Origin: Heterocephalus glaber
Taxonomy: Eukaryota; Chordata; Mammalia; Rodentia; Bathyergidae
Direction: 5' to 3'
Assembly: GCF_000247695.1 (NCBI RefSeq)
Contig: NW_004624781.1
Span: 4,307,362-4,371,361 of the forward strand
DNA length: 64,000 bases
In this document: one piece after another, positions 60,731 to 64,000 of the stretch
How positions within the stretch are numbered: the first letter of the stretch is position 1
How the letters are laid out: each line of letters starts with the position of its first letter
The notes under the pieces: model-generated
Databases searched by the model: none
Seen by the model: the letters and a program-made list of their open reading frames with translations, nothing else
What the model was told of the DNA's origin: nothing
Program-made: the position numbers and the translations under genes

Positions 60731-63586
60731 ATAGAAGGGGTACAGCGTTTGCCTAAGAAATAGGTACAAACAAGAGCCTCTTGACTTGTCTGTCCAAAGG
60801 GACCACATGGGGAAAAGTGCTTGCAGCTGGCTGCACTACTTTATTGAGTTTATAAACAGCAGTCTTCTTTAGCAACCAACTGGATTGGCAGGTTAAATGT
60901 ATCTTCAGATCTCTGATTATAGTTAGTCTTCAGGGATTCATATGGCTTCTGTTGTGCTATTTGGATTTAGTAGGGAGGGTATTGGAGTAACAGTCTGTGG
61001 GTGTGAGGTGGACTCAGGTTAAAATTCCTTTGATCTCTCCACCCCACTCTAATCAGTGATCTACTGTGATATTCTGGATCTCCAGGTGTTAGCTGAGGAC
61101 TGGGACTTTCCTCTTTAGGGCAGATTTATCTGTTGATGACCACTAGTCCCTTTGCAGAAGACAGGGACTAAAAAATCGTAATGCATATTTGTGATGTTAC
61201 TACTGAATTCTCTCTTGAGAGTTCCTGGCTTTCCTGTGAGATTCTGGATTTGTAAATATGCTCAGGTCTGGGAATTCACTGAGGGTCTGCAAATGAGAGT
61301 CAAGGAGGATGTTTGTTTTGTCTGTTTTATTAGGTTTAGGCTTGGATTTTTTTCTTGTTGTTGTTTTTGCTTGTTTGCTTGGTTGTAGAAATCCAGAAAG
61401 ACCTTAGTTAGGAGCTTTCATCTTGTGAACTATCAAAAAAGAAATGGTGAAACAGGCAAGGTATATTTTTACTGTGGAATTCTATTTACAAAGAATAAGT
61501 TTTAAGTCTAAGAATTCTGATCTATATACTAGCACTTAAAAATCTCCAAAATACAGTGTTGAGTGAAAAACCAAAGTGAAGAAAAATGCATATTTTCAAT
61601 TTATTTAAAATCATAGTACTATTATTTATTTACATGACTTCATCAGAAATCATTCTGGAAGGAAGCACAGCAAGTTGATAATGGTGCTTGTTTCTAGGAA
61701 GAGAAATGGGATTGGGGGAGAATAGTGGATTTTGAGGGGAGAATCTTACTTTTCACTCTATTTTCTTATTCATTGAATTTTTTCAAACAAGATTATGTTA
61801 TATATTGCTAATGTAATTCAAACAGTAACTTTTTACAAAACCTAGGTGTTGAGGGAAGAGGGGAACAGTAGTAGAAATATGCATATTATGCCTTGTGCTT
61901 TCCCTTACTGACTGCACTGGAGTATTTTTAAAGTGGCGAATTCACTACCCAAACAGAACGTATAGCCTGCCTTTCACTATACTTCTTCCAGTACAAATCT
62001 AAGTCCCACATCTACTGCCTTTTATCCTTTCTCCTACTGACCCAGTAGATTTGAGTTATAGGGTGTGCTTATCCAGAGACAGCTTCACCATTCAAGGGGA
62101 AGAAGCATGTTTGGGAAGTTCTGCCCTCATCATCACAGGTTCCCCACTGACCACCCCATATTCTCCTGGGAGCAATGTACAGGGGAGACATGGTGAGCGC
62201 CCTGGCTTACTTAACATCAGTGCACTTTCCCCTCTCAGAGCTCAGATGTCACTTCCTAACAGCAGTTGGTCCAGTGCTTTGGAAAATGGTTGAAATTAAT
62301 ACTTATTAAATGAATGTGTAAATAAACGAATCCACCTATCTCTTTTCATCCATTCATCCACTCCATTCCTCTAGAAATCACCTCTCTCTACACTTGAATC
62401 CTGGCTGCTTTGTCAGAGGAGGACTTCAGCCACGTGGGGGCAGCAGAGGCCCACCAATGGCTGGGCCAGTCTTGCTGTTACTTTGCATCTGGCAAGACTA
62501 GAAACTGGATGATGTTGATTTTCCTTCACTGGAGCATGTTTTCCTGTTGTACATTTATTTGGCTTTGCTTTCATGCTTTGCATTCTAAATGCATCAAATA
62601 TCATGGAGTACTTTATAGAAGATTTAATAATAGCTGTTGTGTTCCAGATTGTCTTCAGAGCAGGCTGTCTAGAGGGATGTTGTACATCCAATCTTCCTCT
62701 GACTATTGAAGCCAGACCCTATACAGCACCTTTGAGAGTCCTGGAATCACTCTAAAATGAGACCTGTGTGCACACAGAAGAGGAAGGCTGTCCCTTGGGA
62801 GTGCCCTCTTTCAAAAGGTTTTGCCCCACCTCAAGAAGGCAAAAGTACATTTTTAATTCACTACAGAGGAGTCCAAATTGGCTCCATGGTATACTCTTGT
62901 TTTAATATGGATAGCAAAGAAATGCTGGAGTATGGTTGGGATGTCTGGGAAGGGGTTGCAAGCAAGTGAGCCTTGGATTACTTTTAGTTTTTTCCAGGAA
63001 AGCTCTTTATTTTTGGCCTTACCTTAGTCAATATGAGGCCCCATGAAAGTCTGAGAGCACAGCTGGTGACTGATTTGTCACAGTGGTGATTTGTTGCTGC
63101 ATGGATCCATACTGCTAGGAAGAATTCTGAACGACTCCTCAATGCAAGTTTAATTAGAACTGACTTCTGAAAAATGAAATATGTTCATACTAAACTGGAA
63201 AATACTAAGGATAGAGACTATTTCATATGTATGCTTGTATCTCAGGGACTTTTCACGATGCCAAGCAGAGTGTAGGAGCTCAAGCATGTGCTGAATGATA
63301 TGTGGAACTTTCTTGAAGGTGCCACCAAATCAAATAGAAGGGAGCTTTGGGTAAGGGAGACCTTAATCTCCTTGCATGTCATTTTCCTTATCCTGAAATA
63401 ATAACCCTTTATATCTGAATTGTGCTTTCATTTAATCTTTATAGACCCTATATTTCCTTTTTCACTCACAAGCATATAGTGGGGATGGAGATAGGCTAAA
63501 CAGTTTCCTAGATGAAAAAAATAAGGGACAGGATGAAAAATTAGGCCAGGTCACCCAGCCACATCCTGAAGAGTAATGTCTACAAG

Positions 63587-64000
63587 TGTCTTAGTTACTT
63601 TTCTTGTTGCTGAGACAAAATACCTGACACCCAAAGTTAAAAGAGGAAAGGTTTATTTGACTCACAGTTTGTAGAGGTTTCAGTTCATAGTTGGCTGGCT
63701 CCAAGGCAAGGTGGCATGGCAGAGTGGCACCAGAGAGGCAAAACAGTTCATGGCAGGCAGAAGGCAGTAAGTAACAAGCAGTGACCCTCTTTCTGTCCCT
63801 TATATCTTATCCAGGCTACCCACCCTTAGGGCAGGTAACACTCAAACTCAGAGTGGGGCAGCATTAATCCTAGCCCTGCACCATGAATCAATCCCAGCAT
63901 CACATCCTTGCTCTCAGCAGCACACACCGTATATCCAGCCACCTCTGAAAAGCCCCACCTATGACTGCATCAGGCTTTGGGGGGACATCTAGATATAAGC
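63587..64000 (-). mobile_element. MaLR-type LTR, antisense, cut by the window end
   Basis: The plus strand starts TGTCTTAGTTACTTTTCTTG after ACAAG (63582-63586, the probable target copy). It runs to the last base, where GACATCTAGATATAAGC is close to the usual end. Only a few bases are missing. Confidence 0.9.

Larger units (their letters stand above)
58521..63581. other. Intergenic upstream of SPESP1, no gene recognised
   Basis: Old MLT1-type LTR pieces lie at 59955-60170 and 60390-60730. The rest is AT-rich, with only short overlapping frames. A 99-codon frame at 62410-62709 and a 92-codon frame opposite it match nothing known. Confidence 0.55.

Overview
The window looks like a piece of a rodent nuclear genome. 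It holds one intact multi-exon gene, one decayed gene, and otherwise intergenic or intronic DNA packed with transposons. The repeats are B1-type (7SL-derived) SINEs, dimeric B1 plus tRNA/ID-type SINEs, a young tRNA-derived SINE with an A-rich tail, MaLR LTRs, ERVL, L1, L2 and MIR. Dimeric B1-ID elements are known from several non-murid rodent families (squirrels, dormice, beaver, cavies, Old World porcupines), so a non-murine rodent is likely. The species cannot be fixed from the sequence alone; beaver is only a guess.

Layout: 0-9.2 kb is intergenic, with a MaLR solo LTR and an antisense ERVL provirus (3952-9186) that has recognisable LTRs, target-site duplication, tRNA-Leu-like primer site, polypurine tract, protease, reverse transcriptase and RNase H relics. 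From 11.1 to 15.8 kb, on the minus strand, lie at least four exon relics of NOX5 (the calcium-dependent NADPH oxidase). They carry frameshifts, a premature stop, a lost splice acceptor and a deletion through the NADPH-binding loop. From 16 to 45 kb there is a graveyard of solo LTRs and nested L1 copies. From 45.1 to 58.2 kb on the minus strand is SPESP1, the sperm equatorial segment protein gene, with a signal-peptide exon, a 12-kb intron and one large coding exon. Its CpG-rich start carries a perfect palindromic NRF1-type site. From 58.5 to 64 kb is intergenic DNA with old MLT1-type fragments and a MaLR LTR running off the end.

The order SPESP1 then NOX5 on one strand matches the arrangement I recall for human 15q23, which supports both assignments. 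Two observations stand out. First, a lineage-specific tRNA SINE has inserted in frame into the C-terminal coding sequence of SPESP1, adding exactly 32 codons (96 bp including the duplicated 8-bp target) and keeping the original tail and stop. Second, NOX5, a gene reported as missing from mouse and rat, is still visible here as a unitary pseudogene next to SPESP1. I found no CRISPR, operon or prokaryotic feature, and nothing that looks like a wholly new system.
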